Assembly (NCBI RefSeq): GCF_051020975.1
Contig: NC_135041.1
Coordinates: 5,840,256 to 5,904,255, forward strand
Reading direction: 5' to 3'
From: Osmia lignaria lignaria
Taxonomy: Eukaryota; Arthropoda; Insecta; Hymenoptera; Megachilidae
Length of the DNA: 64,000 nucleotides
This document shows, in pieces, positions 11,244 to 22,000 of the stretch (within the stretch, counting starts at the first letter, position 1; every line of letters starts with the position of its first letter). The position numbers and the translations under genes are program-made. The notes below the pieces were generated by a model. It ran no database searches. It was not told where the DNA came from and was given only the letters and a program-made list of their open reading frames with translations.

Positions 11244-11848
11244 AATCTGTACGTGGTTTTTTTTTTTTATAACAGAAACTGACGATTATGAATGAGTTGA
11301 TTTATCAAGAAAACATTGATTCAATGACACTCGTGTAATTTACGTAGAATTGTCAGAAAGGTAACAAGTGTACCGATACCTGTAAACGACAGTGCGGCTC
11401 GAATAGAATGGCCGGTTTGTTCGCAGCTGTTACGGCGTACACAACAGCATCGGTGTTGTTCCGTGAAACGTAAACGGTTACTTCGGCCCGCGAGTAATGT
11501 TCCGAATGAAAAATGCAGTTCGAGCACGGTGTTTCGGGCACAGATTTATGTACACGCGGTCGACGCATTCGTTATCCGGTATCAAACGGTTCGCTTACTC
11601 GTTTCTTTCCTTTCCAACTTACTCCCTAGTCTTTTACAACAACCATAGACGCTTACGGTTCATCGCTATTGTGATATCCCGTGAAATTTACCATCTAACG
11701 AATCGAGCTCTGAACGTAAACAAATCGTTTCGAGATAGAATATCTCTGTTTCTTCTTCCTCGAAAGACATACATTTCTGTTACTCTTCTTGAGGAGCTGA
11801 AACGTTTCACAGTTATTAATAAAGGTTAGATGCTTGGAGAATCATTGA
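11244..11848. other. intergenic, no gene seen
   Basis: This lies between the 3' ends of the convergent EcKL gene and the small membrane-protein ORF. Open frames of 60-110 codons occur on both strands, but they start at weak codons, overlap each other and show no family features. Confidence 0.5.
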
Positions 11849-12313
11849 TTAATTTAAACGCTCACGTTCTTCATCACCATTCTCGGTATCGGCCTCGTCT
11901 GCGTCCTCGGCAGTGTCCTCGGCAGTGTCCTCGGCAATGTCCTCGGCAATGTCCTCGGCAATGTCCTCGGCAATGTCCTCGGTAGTGTTCTCGGAAGCTT
12001 GTATCGTGGTTTCCGATGGTGAATGCGAATCCGCGGCAGGTTGCGGATCAGATTGCCTTCTGAATGGTATACCTAGCGAAGGTCTACGCAGATTCGCGAA
12101 AGACATGCAATAGATAATAGCCATTATAATGATCAAGATACAGCTGGAGATCAGCATTCGCCGAGCACTGCATCTTGTTCGCACTGTGGCTTTTAGAATC
12201 GGTACACAAGATGGCAGAAGATCCTTTCCCGATACGTAACATTCGAGGGTCTGACGCGTGGACAGGCTGGTGCCATTGCAATCGCAAAGGGCCTTTACAG
12301 CGGTTAAACCCAT
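11849..12313 (-). CDS. probable small single-pass membrane protein with acidic repeat tail
   Basis: A 154-residue ORF with ATG start and TAA stop. Residues 1-50 include several Cys (CDCNG, ECYVSG, PSCVP). A hydrophobic segment at about 53-72 (MLISSCILIIIMAIIYC) would span a membrane; it follows a basic RTRCSARR stretch, so the Cys-bearing part may face the cytosol by the positive-inside rule. The last ~50 residues are a strongly acidic tail built from repeats of (I/T)-A-E-D. I do not recognise a family. Evidence for coding is the ATG, mixed codon use, the membrane segment and a repeat whose unit is a multiple of three. A frame on the opposite strand is also open, so I am not certain. It could also be one exon of a larger gene. 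Confidence 0.5.
   Translation of the reverse strand: MGLTAVKALCDCNGTSLSTRQTLECYVSGKDLLPSCVPILKATVRTRCSARRMLISSCILIIIMAIIYCMSFANLRRPSLGIPFRRQSDPQPAADSHSPSETTIQASENTTEDIAEDIAEDIAEDIAEDTAEDTAEDADEADTENGDEERERLN
11905..11988 (+). repeat. 12-bp minisatellite, 7 units, in-frame in the small membrane-protein ORF
   Basis: Seven tandem units of CCTCGGCARTGT-type sequence, almost identical (CAATGT in four, CAGTGT in two, TAGTGT in one). Read on the minus strand, each unit codes for four residues, (I/T)AED. The unit length keeps the frame, so copy-number change would only lengthen or shorten the acidic tail. Confidence 0.9.
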
Positions 12314-13856
12314 TCACGATCGCGTAATTTCGACGGTTCGTTAGGCAGGACTGCAGTCTCTGTGAAATGTATCACGCTGGATTTCGATCCCGATTTTCCA
12401 CCGAGAAACGGGAAGCCGATTGTCTGAACTTTCCGCGTTCTCGTTCAATCGATTACGATTATACAGGATGTTAAAAAGGACACGAGCTAACACACGTATC
12501 GGCAACCGAGTGTCTATTGCAACCGAGTAACCAATATTACTGCGTTCAGTAATATATCTTCAGAGTATATTTGATCGTTCAAAAATATACAGGGTGTCCC
12601 AGTTTCAGTGGTCCAAAAGCAAGTGGGTGATAGAGGACATCATTTCCGATAAAAAAGGTCTTATAATAATATGTTCGATTTTTGATGGTTCAAAAGTTAT
12701 TTCAATTTTAGTGATTAATTTTACAAGCATCAACAGATCATTAAAAAATAATAAAAACTCTGCTTAATCATTTTTATGTAAACTCGTCAATTTATGCGAG
12801 TGGCTCTAATAATTTAATCACCCACTGTAGATGCTTTCGAAACTTGGAAAATATTCACCGATATCAAGGGTCAGGACAATGGGGATTATTTCGTACGCTT
12901 CCTGCAAGATGCTTCTAAGCGTTCGTTGCTGAATTATGTATAAGTTTACTGATACTGATTTATGGATAAGTTTTACGGATAAATAATTTGCAAATACTCG
13001 ATGTCGATAATTTATGTCGATAAATAAATTGTTGAAAAATGTATATATTTGATACACCCTTTAATTGTTTATAGCTGATTTGGACACAGCCAGAAGTTTG
13101 AGATTATAAACTCAGTTGACCACTCTGTTATGGTGTGCTTTCGACGTTCGTCTGATTCCATGAAGTAGACCGATGTTTACATCGAGTTGATTGCGATTCA
13201 ACTAACCACATCAATCTATCGGCTGAATACAAAGGTTCTTACGATTCTATAACGTTGCTTTGTGTGTTCACCTTTGAAGCTCCTCGAATCGAATGTCAAA
13301 CTTCAAAAATCGTTTGCTTTCTGTTCGAATCCTGAAGCTTTCAGAATCGAACGATAATTTTCAAATATCATTTGCGAATGAATATCATTTGTATATGAAA
13401 ACTATTCTGAACTTACCGAATTTTATGCTTTAAAAAGAATTTTCAGTCAGAATTCACTCATCCTCATTGTTCTATGAATGAACGCGTTAAAAGAATTGTA
13501 CGTAATACAAAGCACGCTTAATTCAGAGTTTTCGTGTAGAGCGCGTTAACCAAGGAACACGGAAAACATTTCACCGACGCGTACCAACTGTTTCCTGTGT
13601 GCCCGACTATTTTTACAGCTCGCTGTTTTCAAGTTCTCTGTGAAAGTAGTGAGCCTCGGTGGAAATAGTTTCGTGAAGCAGCGGCTTGCTTAACGCACCA
13701 GACGAGTGATAATGTTAGATGACTGGACCACCGAACAAGTTAAACGTTTCCTCCACTTTATTCTTCCCTTGCGCGAAAATTTACCATTGCAAACAAAAGG
13801 GTTGAACGTTGAATCATCTTTTCAAGCAAATAATCGTAGAATGTATTGAATTATAT
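12314..13856. other. non-coding region with a possible decayed transposable element
   Basis: No gene is seen. From about 12589 the sequence reads ACAGGGTGTCCCAGTTTC, a kind of end found on interspersed elements of insects, and an oppositely oriented ACACCCTTT lies near 13053-13061. The inside is AT-rich and has no long ORF. The inverted match is only about 6-7 bp, so the element's limits are uncertain. Confidence 0.35.
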
Positions 13857-13898
13857 ATTAAATCTGTTCTGTTGGCTATCGGTGACCCCTCAACATGC

Positions 13899-13982
13899 AA
13901 CCTGTTAACATATGTTCCGAATGATTTTAAATGAAAGGTATTGTTAACTCACGCGAGTCTTGGGTATGTTTCAACGGAACTT
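13899..13982 (+). repeat. left arm of an 84-bp inverted repeat pair
   Basis: It begins AACCTGTTAACATATGTTCC and is about 93% identical to the reverse complement of 15316-15399, including a 34-bp exact block. Weaker similarity with gaps continues outward to about 13845. Confidence 0.85.
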
Positions 13983-15315
13983 CAGGGATCGTTTTCTTCC
14001 AATTATGTATTCGTGCAACACTCCTATAAACCACACTCGCATGCTGCATGCAAGGTTTAGCGAAAGTATGCAGAATTCAAGAAACACTTAGAAAGTTCTT
14101 CATTCGATGCTTGGTGTAGGTACCTCCTAACTTGCGCGGCTCTTTAAGGATGATTTTCAGGAAGAAACACGCTCCTAACCGTACATTCCTAACATTGCAT
14201 TCGAACTGTATTTTGTACTTGCAAATGCTCATTTAACCTCCGCCATAAACATTTCGTTAATTTAAATGAATAATATTCCACAGGTATTAGGGATTACAAA
14301 GTCTAAGTACCTTTGCGTATCATAGAAAGTCTGGCATTGTTTGATGACACTAGAGTACCGCAAATTACTACCTATCCTACGGCAATTTAAAGTTTAAACT
14401 CTGACGAAAATGGACACGCAAACCTTTCATTAATGCTCTTAATACAAAATGGCTGGTTCTTGGTTACAGTAAACAATACCTCAACGCGAAAGATATCAAC
14501 GTGGGTAATTTCAAATGGACTTCTTTCTAAAGAGAAATTCTAAAAATGTGTATTTTAAGATACAACACGCCCAGTTGAAGTTATTATCTATCATTCCCAT
14601 GGGCGAGAAGAATCTGACCGAAACATTTATAAAATCTTCCGCGTTTCTCACCCTTACAGTAAATCTTTCTCGCGTATCTGAGATTTCTCTCAACCGAATG
14701 CACGAGAATATCATTCCACGAATAGCAGGGACATTTCGAATCCACCCGAAAGATATACGAAATATTCTTTTTTTCAAACGTACGAGAAATCTTATAAATG
14801 TAACACAGAAAGAGATCATTTTTCAAAGAGGAACTATGATTCATTGTAATTCCTTATTTAATGTTCAATAAAACGTACGATTTCGAGCGTCGCTGGTGTC
14901 TGTACATCAATTAAGGATCCCTAAACAATTTCAAGCCGAAGCTGCGATAGCATCGATGCAGCAATTTACAAAATTTACGTTGTTCGTGCTGTTACATCGC
15001 GGCAAACTGCAAGCGTAACGAAACTGGCCAACCTCCTCACGCTTGGTGTTGCATGCCTAATCAGACAAGGACCGTAGACGGTGCTTTATGCGTTCTTCTA
15101 TCCGCAGATTTTCGTTTAATAAGCCCATCTGTATGCAGAAGTATATTATCTTACCCGGTGCTAGGCGCCACGTGGACGTCTGCATTGTGACGCTGCTTTT
15201 TCTCCACGCTTATTGCGCGTCGTTTAGCTGGGGTTAACGTGTCCACTGCACCGGTGGTTGGTGCTTCAAATTTTTTGAAACCAAATTGTTAGAAAAGATG
15301 AAAAATAACGTAAAC
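13983..15315. mobile_element. interior of a possible non-autonomous DNA element
   Basis: The 1.33 kb between the inverted arms has no recognisable transposase. A 118-codon ATG ORF (14515-14871, plus) ends in a stop codon that overlaps an AATAAA hexamer, but its product matches nothing I know. About this number of such ORFs would be expected by chance in the window. Confidence 0.3.
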
Positions 15316-15399
15316 AAGTTCCGTTGAAACATACCTAAGATTCACGTGAGTTAACAATTCTTTTAATTTAAAATCATTCGGAACATATGTTAACAGGTT
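15316..15399 (-). repeat. right arm of the 84-bp inverted repeat pair
   Basis: Reverse-complement partner of 13899-13982. The arms are 1333 bp apart. They may be terminal inverted repeats of a non-autonomous DNA transposon of about 1.5 kb, or two copies of one dispersed repeat in opposite orientation; the weak similarity outside the arms leaves both open. Confidence 0.85.
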
Positions 15400-15430
15400 C
15401 CAGGTTGGGGGATATAATTCAATATATAAG

Positions 15431-16743
15431 TATATGTTAAACAGGTATCAAATTGAAAGCTTGAAAATCAATAGATTGTATGTAATACTCAGATCCCATA
15501 AAGTAAAACTTTGTATTGGAACTGACTTGGATTCGTGAGTACCTAGATATTAAACTTGATCCCATCCCTAATCCTCTTATCACAGATTACTCGCGGTATA
15601 TTTTTCGTATCCTTTATACCTGACGGAATAATGCAGTCTGCATTATCTACGCCAGGGTGGCACAAGGGTGAAGCAGAGAAAGAAGTCATCATTTTTATCC
15701 GCCTTTCAGCGTGACAGGGTAGCTTAATTTGAAAAATGAAACGGCGATAGGCTGAGTAATTGCAATTACAACATATGCCTTACTATATTTTCGTACGCCT
15801 TAGAAAAAATGAGAAACGAGAAAATTGTTTTCGTTAGCTGTGCCAATTTTTAGAGGAACCACGGGGACATCGGTGGCACGTTATTAAAAAAAAAAGAAAA
15901 AACAAAAAAAGAGGGCGCAATTAAAAGACGATTACGAAATTTCGCGGATTGAGCCTACGTGTTATTTGGGAGCAGGCGAAATCTGACAAGTGTGCGGCGA
16001 ATTTTAATCGGTGCCGTGAAGAGGGCCACCACAAGCCGAAATTGGCTTTCGTATTCCGCGCCAGGCTTAATCGATAAATTATCGAGAGATTCATGAAACT
16101 CCGGCCGGTTTTTCAATTCACGGAATTCGCCGATTGCCGTGACGACTGCGCCGATAGAATGCATAAAAATCGCATTCGCGGTGCACGGTTCTCGGTGCAC
16201 ATTTGTCTGAGTTAAACGCATGCACACATACACATACACAAAATATTGGGAATTTCGACGGAAGAATCGAGAGAATTGTTCGTTATATGGCAAATAAACT
16301 GCTCACGAACGATGATGATTCGAAAAATGATTGACATTATGACAATATGCAAAACAGAGTGATTCTAAAGGGAAAAAATTGTTTCATTGTCTCGGTGCAA
16401 CGAGTCGATCACCTGTGACCACCGGTTTCGATGCTCACACGAAACAATAGTCTCCTGTCAGTCACTTCGCTGACAATCGACGCGTTAACAGTCAATTATT
16501 CTTGGCACGTGTTACGGCTTCCACCGATTCCATATGTTTCCCTCTCCCTCTTTTTTTCCACCCCTATCCACCCTTCGACAAACATTCAACAGCGACGTCG
16601 TGCAACGATGAAATTGCATTTTGATTCGTACACTCTCTTCTGTCGACTGCTGGATGCGGGACGTTAATTAAAATAGCTGATAGGTACTATCAGCAGTCTT
16701 TGACTTCCGGTGCCGATATACTCGGTAATCGTGTTTCTTTTAA
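15431..16743. other. intergenic, no gene seen
   Basis: I see no coding sequence, only a short A-rich stretch near 15886-15910. Small overlapping ORFs on both strands have no family features. Confidence 0.5.
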
Positions 16744-16927
16744 ACAGAGTGTTTCCGAATGAAGTGCCTTATCAGGCAAGCGAACATAATAAAAAGTATA
16801 GCGAAACAAACAACTTGTTATCATTCTCTTTAAAATTGATTAAAATACGTTGTACTTGTTTTTCATTGATCAAAAAATTAACTCAATTAACTGGGAAAAT
16901 GGGGAATTGCTTTTGAAAACACTCTGT
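16744..16927. mobile_element. 184-bp element with 11-bp perfect terminal inverted repeats
   Basis: ACAGAGTGTTT at 16744-16754 is matched exactly by AAACACTCTGT at 16917-16927. The interior is AT-rich and non-coding. The size and structure suggest a miniature inverted-repeat element (MITE). I see no clear target-site duplication. Confidence 0.5.
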
Positions 16928-17062
16928 ACGTATAATATCTGCAACGAATCACAAATAAACAAGCTGTCAAATAAATGCTGGTACCTGTCTCTCGTATTTA
17001 CACGGACAAATGATGGGCCAACGAATTTGACTGAACGATCGAATATTAAACTGCTTCACGCG

Positions 17063-17308
17063 TAATTAGCTCGTTGATTAATGAAGGCGAAAATTAAATA
17101 GTGAAATGACACACCGCTTGCCCGGCTTTCTTTAATTATTGCCAGCCATTAATTAAAGGGACCTCCTCCGGTCCGGCACAGGCCAGCTCGCTGGCATTTT
17201 ATTATTTATTAAGGTTACTCGCTTCGGACAGTGTACTCTGGGTATATTTGCGTTTCCACGATGAAACGCAACGCGGAGGATGCAGTTCTTGGCTGGTGCA
17301 ATTAATTA
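17063..17308. promoter_or_regulatory. patch dense in homeodomain-type TAATTA sites (possible enhancer)
   Basis: Four TAATTA cores in about 250 bp (17063-17068, 17133-17138, inside the TTAATTAA palindrome at 17149-17156, and 17303-17308). Between them lie a GC-rich stretch and the hairpin GCCAGC-TC-GCTGGC. Such clusters are common in conserved regulatory DNA near developmental genes, but here this is inference only. Confidence 0.25.
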
Positions 17309-20300
17309 GCCTGACTCGATCGATTATTCTGAAACTAGAACTTGGAGTGTATCGAGGAATTCGCCTCGATGCTCGTCCGCTTCCCGTCGACTCTTTGACA
17401 CACCGTAGAATCCTCGATACGGCGGCGTCGGTTGTTTGTGCGAGCTGCGTCGAGACGCCCATTGATACCACCGTCGAACATTTAGGTTAACAAGAGAATT
17501 AATGTGTGCCGATTAGCTAACGATACTTTGAATCACTGAACTGCGCTTGATAAGGATACAACTGTAAATCAGATCTTACCGATCTGTCAGAAAGACGTAA
17601 TAATCTTGAACGGAAGAAAATTACAGCGAGTAATTGACCGTCTAAAATTTCTATTAAGAAATATGTAATACTGCAATGCAACGTAGCTGATGAAATTACA
17701 TAAGCAACTAGTTCGTTTACCATTAACAAACAAGCTGTAACTCTACCAACAATCTCCAAGTTAAATATCACAGTCTGTATATAAATATTTGTCTTTCTAT
17801 CTTGAGAACGACGCGACACAAGGAACAAGACTAATTTGAAGGTGAAAATGACATCCGCGTCCGCGTGCCAGCCATTCGATGGAATGTCTTTATTACATAG
17901 CTCGGCCTGGAATATTGCACGTCCAGGAATTTCTTCGTTTTTCGCGATAACGATAGCCCGTGAAATGACGCTTCTCGATAGAGACACTTCACAGCCGGAT
18001 GTAATTAAAATGCAATATTGATGAAGTTAATACGAGGACGATCAATCAAGAGACGATTAAAAATTCTTATCGTATTTGTGGCTGTATTTACAGGATATGA
18101 AGATTATCTTGGTTTACAGGTGCTAATAATTATTAATCTACCTTCTGTATGCCGTTTATTCGTCAGAGAGAGAGAAAAACGAGACGGAACGGTTATCATT
18201 TATCGTCCACGTTTTTCCCTCCGATCAAATTGATTACCACATTCTGTAACTAGAATTCGACAATTGGTCGACCATAATTCAATTACCGGCTTCACCCTTT
18301 CTCTCCTCCTCCGATTGTCCATCGAATGATCAATCGGAATTTGTCTTATTTCCGTTTCACCCTCTGTTCCACCCTCTCATCGTTCTATTAAAGGTGGTTC
18401 GCTCTTTTTCCTATCTTTTTTTCTCATCACGAGAAGCGTTAATCAATTGCTTCTTTTTCCTTTCACAAGTTTCTCGATTCTCTTCCGTGTTTCCAGGTAA
18501 AAGTTATTACAACTCTCGTACATGTTCTTGATTTTCTTCGCCATTCAACACACGTGCTGGAAACTTTTCGTTTAAGCAACGATTCACATTCATTTTCTTG
18601 TCATCGGTTCCCTCTAGATTTATATTTTCATTCTTCCCTCTCGTCGTGGCAGCAACACGCGTTCACTAATTCAAAATATCTTGGAAGTCAGCGGCATGAG
18701 CGCGGGTATGCTCGGAGGAAAGCAAAGCAATGAATATGCAAGAAGAGCGGTGGTAAAACAACGCTAACTTGGCGGTTGTTTTTATTGAAAACAACTTCAA
18801 AGACAACGAATATAAACGTTAAGAAAAACGAAAGAACACCGGAGTGTCCCACCATTTAGTGTCGGTTGTTCAATGTACTTGGACTTTGAAAAAAACATCA
18901 AAGAAATTCTATGCTGAACGGTTTAAAAATAATATTACACCAGCGCAACGTCAAGTTTCTTTAGCCGAGGTCGAAGGAATCGAATTTTAGGAATGCCAAA
19001 GATATTCATATCGAATACCATGAATCGGTGGTCGCTGCTATCGGATCCCACAAGTTCGCGGTCGTAGTTATTGGATCTTGCAGGTGTAGAGGGTTGTTTT
19101 CCTTTAAATCCCACCAGTCGTTCGTGTGGGATTCCATAAATCCCCATGAGCTTATAACCGTTCGCATGATACAGTGTTATGCAGGAAAATAGGTAGCTAT
19201 ATACTCTGATAGCGTATTCTACTCTTCCTAAAGATGAAGAAAGATCGTGTAAATGTGAATACGTCTGGAAACGCTTTCTTCTTTGAGGTATAAACATGCC
19301 TTGTTTACGTTGAAAGATGAATAGTTGATGATTTTTTTCCTACTAAAAATCAATAACAATATTGTTGAGTAAATTATCTTCATACTGAAAACAATGCGTG
19401 TTGTTGGAGAAGAAGAGTGTTCCTTCTTGGGAACAATACATTTCCTGCTCTCTGTTTATATGACTCTTTTTCATCCTTAGAAATAGAATAGACCAGCAAA
19501 GTTTTGTCACCCATTCTCCAGTCACCCTTTATAAATTCTAATTTGTGTGTAAGGATGGCCTGTGCAACAGTTACAAGCAGTAGTTCAAAGAAATGAATGG
19601 TTCAAAGAGCACCGTCACATTTGCAGGACCATTTTTCGCGAGTCTTTTCAGACGGAAATTGATTTTTCCGGCGCATTCGAATGAATTTTATCGATTTAAT
19701 AGGAAGAATATTTTCCTTCATCATCTCAGATTTCTTCGTTGTCCTCTTTACGTGTATCTTTTTTACACAGCCTCTCCGATTTCGTAGCAACCGTGTTTTC
19801 GGTGACGAGATAATAAATTCCATCGCTTCGTAAAAGTTGTTAACGGCTTAATTAGAAGCGAACCGACCAATTTGCGGTAAGTGATAAGGTCAAGTAAACG
19901 CGAGTAGCTCGGTCTAATCGTTTCGTTTTAATCAAACGTGGCTCGGCTCGATACGATCGTGACAAAAATTGACTCGTTAATTCTAATTACCACGTTCCAG
20001 CGAACGAAGTGTACGCGAATTTTCTCACCGCAAAATCGATCGGCCGGAGAAGAGTTCATTCGCTCGGAACATTATCCGAAACTTTCTATCCGGCAATTTT
20101 CGTCGCTGTCAGCGCTTCATTCTTGCCTCGTTTGCTGACGTTTCACGGATAAAAACGATAGGACAAGCGATCAAGCGGTAAATTTCCGAGTTTACGATGA
20201 TTATACGATCGATAACGCGTAATGTTTCTAATTACGTGAATTCGTGGAACGTTCATTTCGCGTTGCACTATTAAATCGTCAGAACAGGACGGTAAACATC

Positions 20301-22000
20301 AGCGTGAGAGCAGCTCGTCATTAGACTTGATTAGTTAAATAACATTGTTAACGTATATGTCGAGCGGTTATGAAACACGAGTGTAGCAGTTTCTAGCCCT
20401 GTTAATTTAGAACATGAACCGTGTGCTTCCTAGAATTCTTGTAATCAATCATTCTAATGTTAGATTCCGATGTTTAATAAATATTTTATTAAACTTAATA
20501 CACGGAATTCTTACATTAGACACTTCAAGTAATTTTCTACTGCCAGCGATTCTCTTTTACGTGACTACACAACTCTACTTCTGACTCTGATTCGTATTCT
20601 TATTCTGAAGGAAAAGTGTTCTGGTACTGTTTTTAAAAGATCGTAAGTCTGATTCTGAAAGTGGCGGGAATGAGGATGATGACCAATAGGAATTCTTGGA
20701 TATTACTGAGGTTCGAAGGGTCAAGTGTATGATTCAGAGGTGAGTAAGGAATTGAAGGGTTGTATGCGTAATTGTAACCGGAACGCGAAGGGTAAAAATA
20801 TTTGCTTAGTCTATGACGGTATCCAACACTAATGCATCATTTTCGATTGATCGAAGAAATAAAACGTGTATGACCTAAATATATTTTGAGATTGTTCCCG
20901 CTAGAAGTACATTTCATCTTTTTGCGGATAAAGAAGATACGAATCGCGAGCTCTTCAGCGGAGAGATTCATTGGTAAACGCGGTGCGATGAAATCGTAGG
21001 GCTGATTTTCTGCCACTTAAAATGCGATGAGAAAAAAATGGGGGATCATCATTCCTCGAGTTTACTACTGGAATGTGAGCCCGATAAGGATAAATGAATA
21101 AAAACGGGGCTAAAAAATGGCATATCGAGTAGCAGTTCATCCGAATAACTTTCCTCTCTTCTTATAAAAGATTTGCAAAAGTATTTTAACGATTTTCCAA
21201 CTGTAAAAACAATGGGAAATTGCTTGCGAATGTAAATGTAACATGTTTCCATTTCTTATATCACAAAATCTTATTTCAAAGACTTCTCTTTCATTGCAAT
21301 TTAGATTGAATCGAACCAGGAAAATTTGTATTATCCATGAAAAAAGAAGGGAAAGAAAAACAACAGCCTATCCCTGCAATTGTATACCAAGAATTTGTAT
21401 GATATCTCTTGAAATCGAGTAGAAGTTTCTCACAATTTCCTTCATCGCGATTCAATTTCATCTGGAACACAAAAACGCGTAGAGCCTCGCACCAAGTTTA
21501 CGTTTTTTCCCGGTTCTCGAAAAGAAGAAGAAAAGGTTGTTCGTAAACGAGAGGCAGGCAGGCTACGCGCGGCGAGTTGAAAATCCCTCAAATTCTCTGA
21601 AACCACTCACGGTTTATGAAATCAAGAGTGAAGAGGGTGCTTTCCTGCCACGTTCCCGCTCGACTCGGGGCTGTTGCAGCAACACGCCGTCAGATAAATC
21701 AAGCGTAGAGATTGCCAGGAAACACGTGGAACGCGCAGCTTTCATTGTCCTACTTGTCACCCTTGTAAATACGTGTATGCTCCGTCATGGCTACGCGTTT
21801 AGACCAGGTGGGGGATACCTTTCCTCTCTGTCTCGAATTCCGGCTAATTTATATCCTGTCGCGTTGCTACCTCCGCATTATTCAATGAGAAAGCCAAATA
21901 ACAATGAAACGAATTCTCTATAGAGGGTGAAAATTCATCAACTGGCTTGAATTGTCACGCGTAGTCACGGAAATCGGTTCGAAGCACTTTTCATATCTTC
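17309..22000. other. gene desert, part 1
   Basis: No supportable gene. It contains pyrimidine-rich stretches (about 18290-18500), a near-palindrome of TTTAATAAATATTTTATTAAA type at 20473-20495, and a degenerate TCTGATTC-like run at about 20570-20665. The 156-codon minus-strand frame at 17517-17987 starts at GTG and lacks family features. Confidence 0.5.

Noticed and set aside
13312..13345. GTTCGAATCC word suggesting a tRNA T-loop
   Set aside because: The flanking bases do not form a five-pair T stem, and no acceptor or anticodon arms are present.
17517..17987. 156-codon minus-strand frame
   Set aside because: It has a GTG start and no early ATG, no motifs and no splice support.
18935..19297. 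120-codon minus ORF considered as a retrotransposon remnant
   Set aside because: No protease, reverse transcriptase or integrase motifs, and no matching terminal repeats found around it.
21537..21923. 128-codon plus frame with a hydrophobic stretch
   Set aside because: It starts at TTG; the hydrophobic part is internal and no splice sites support an exon.
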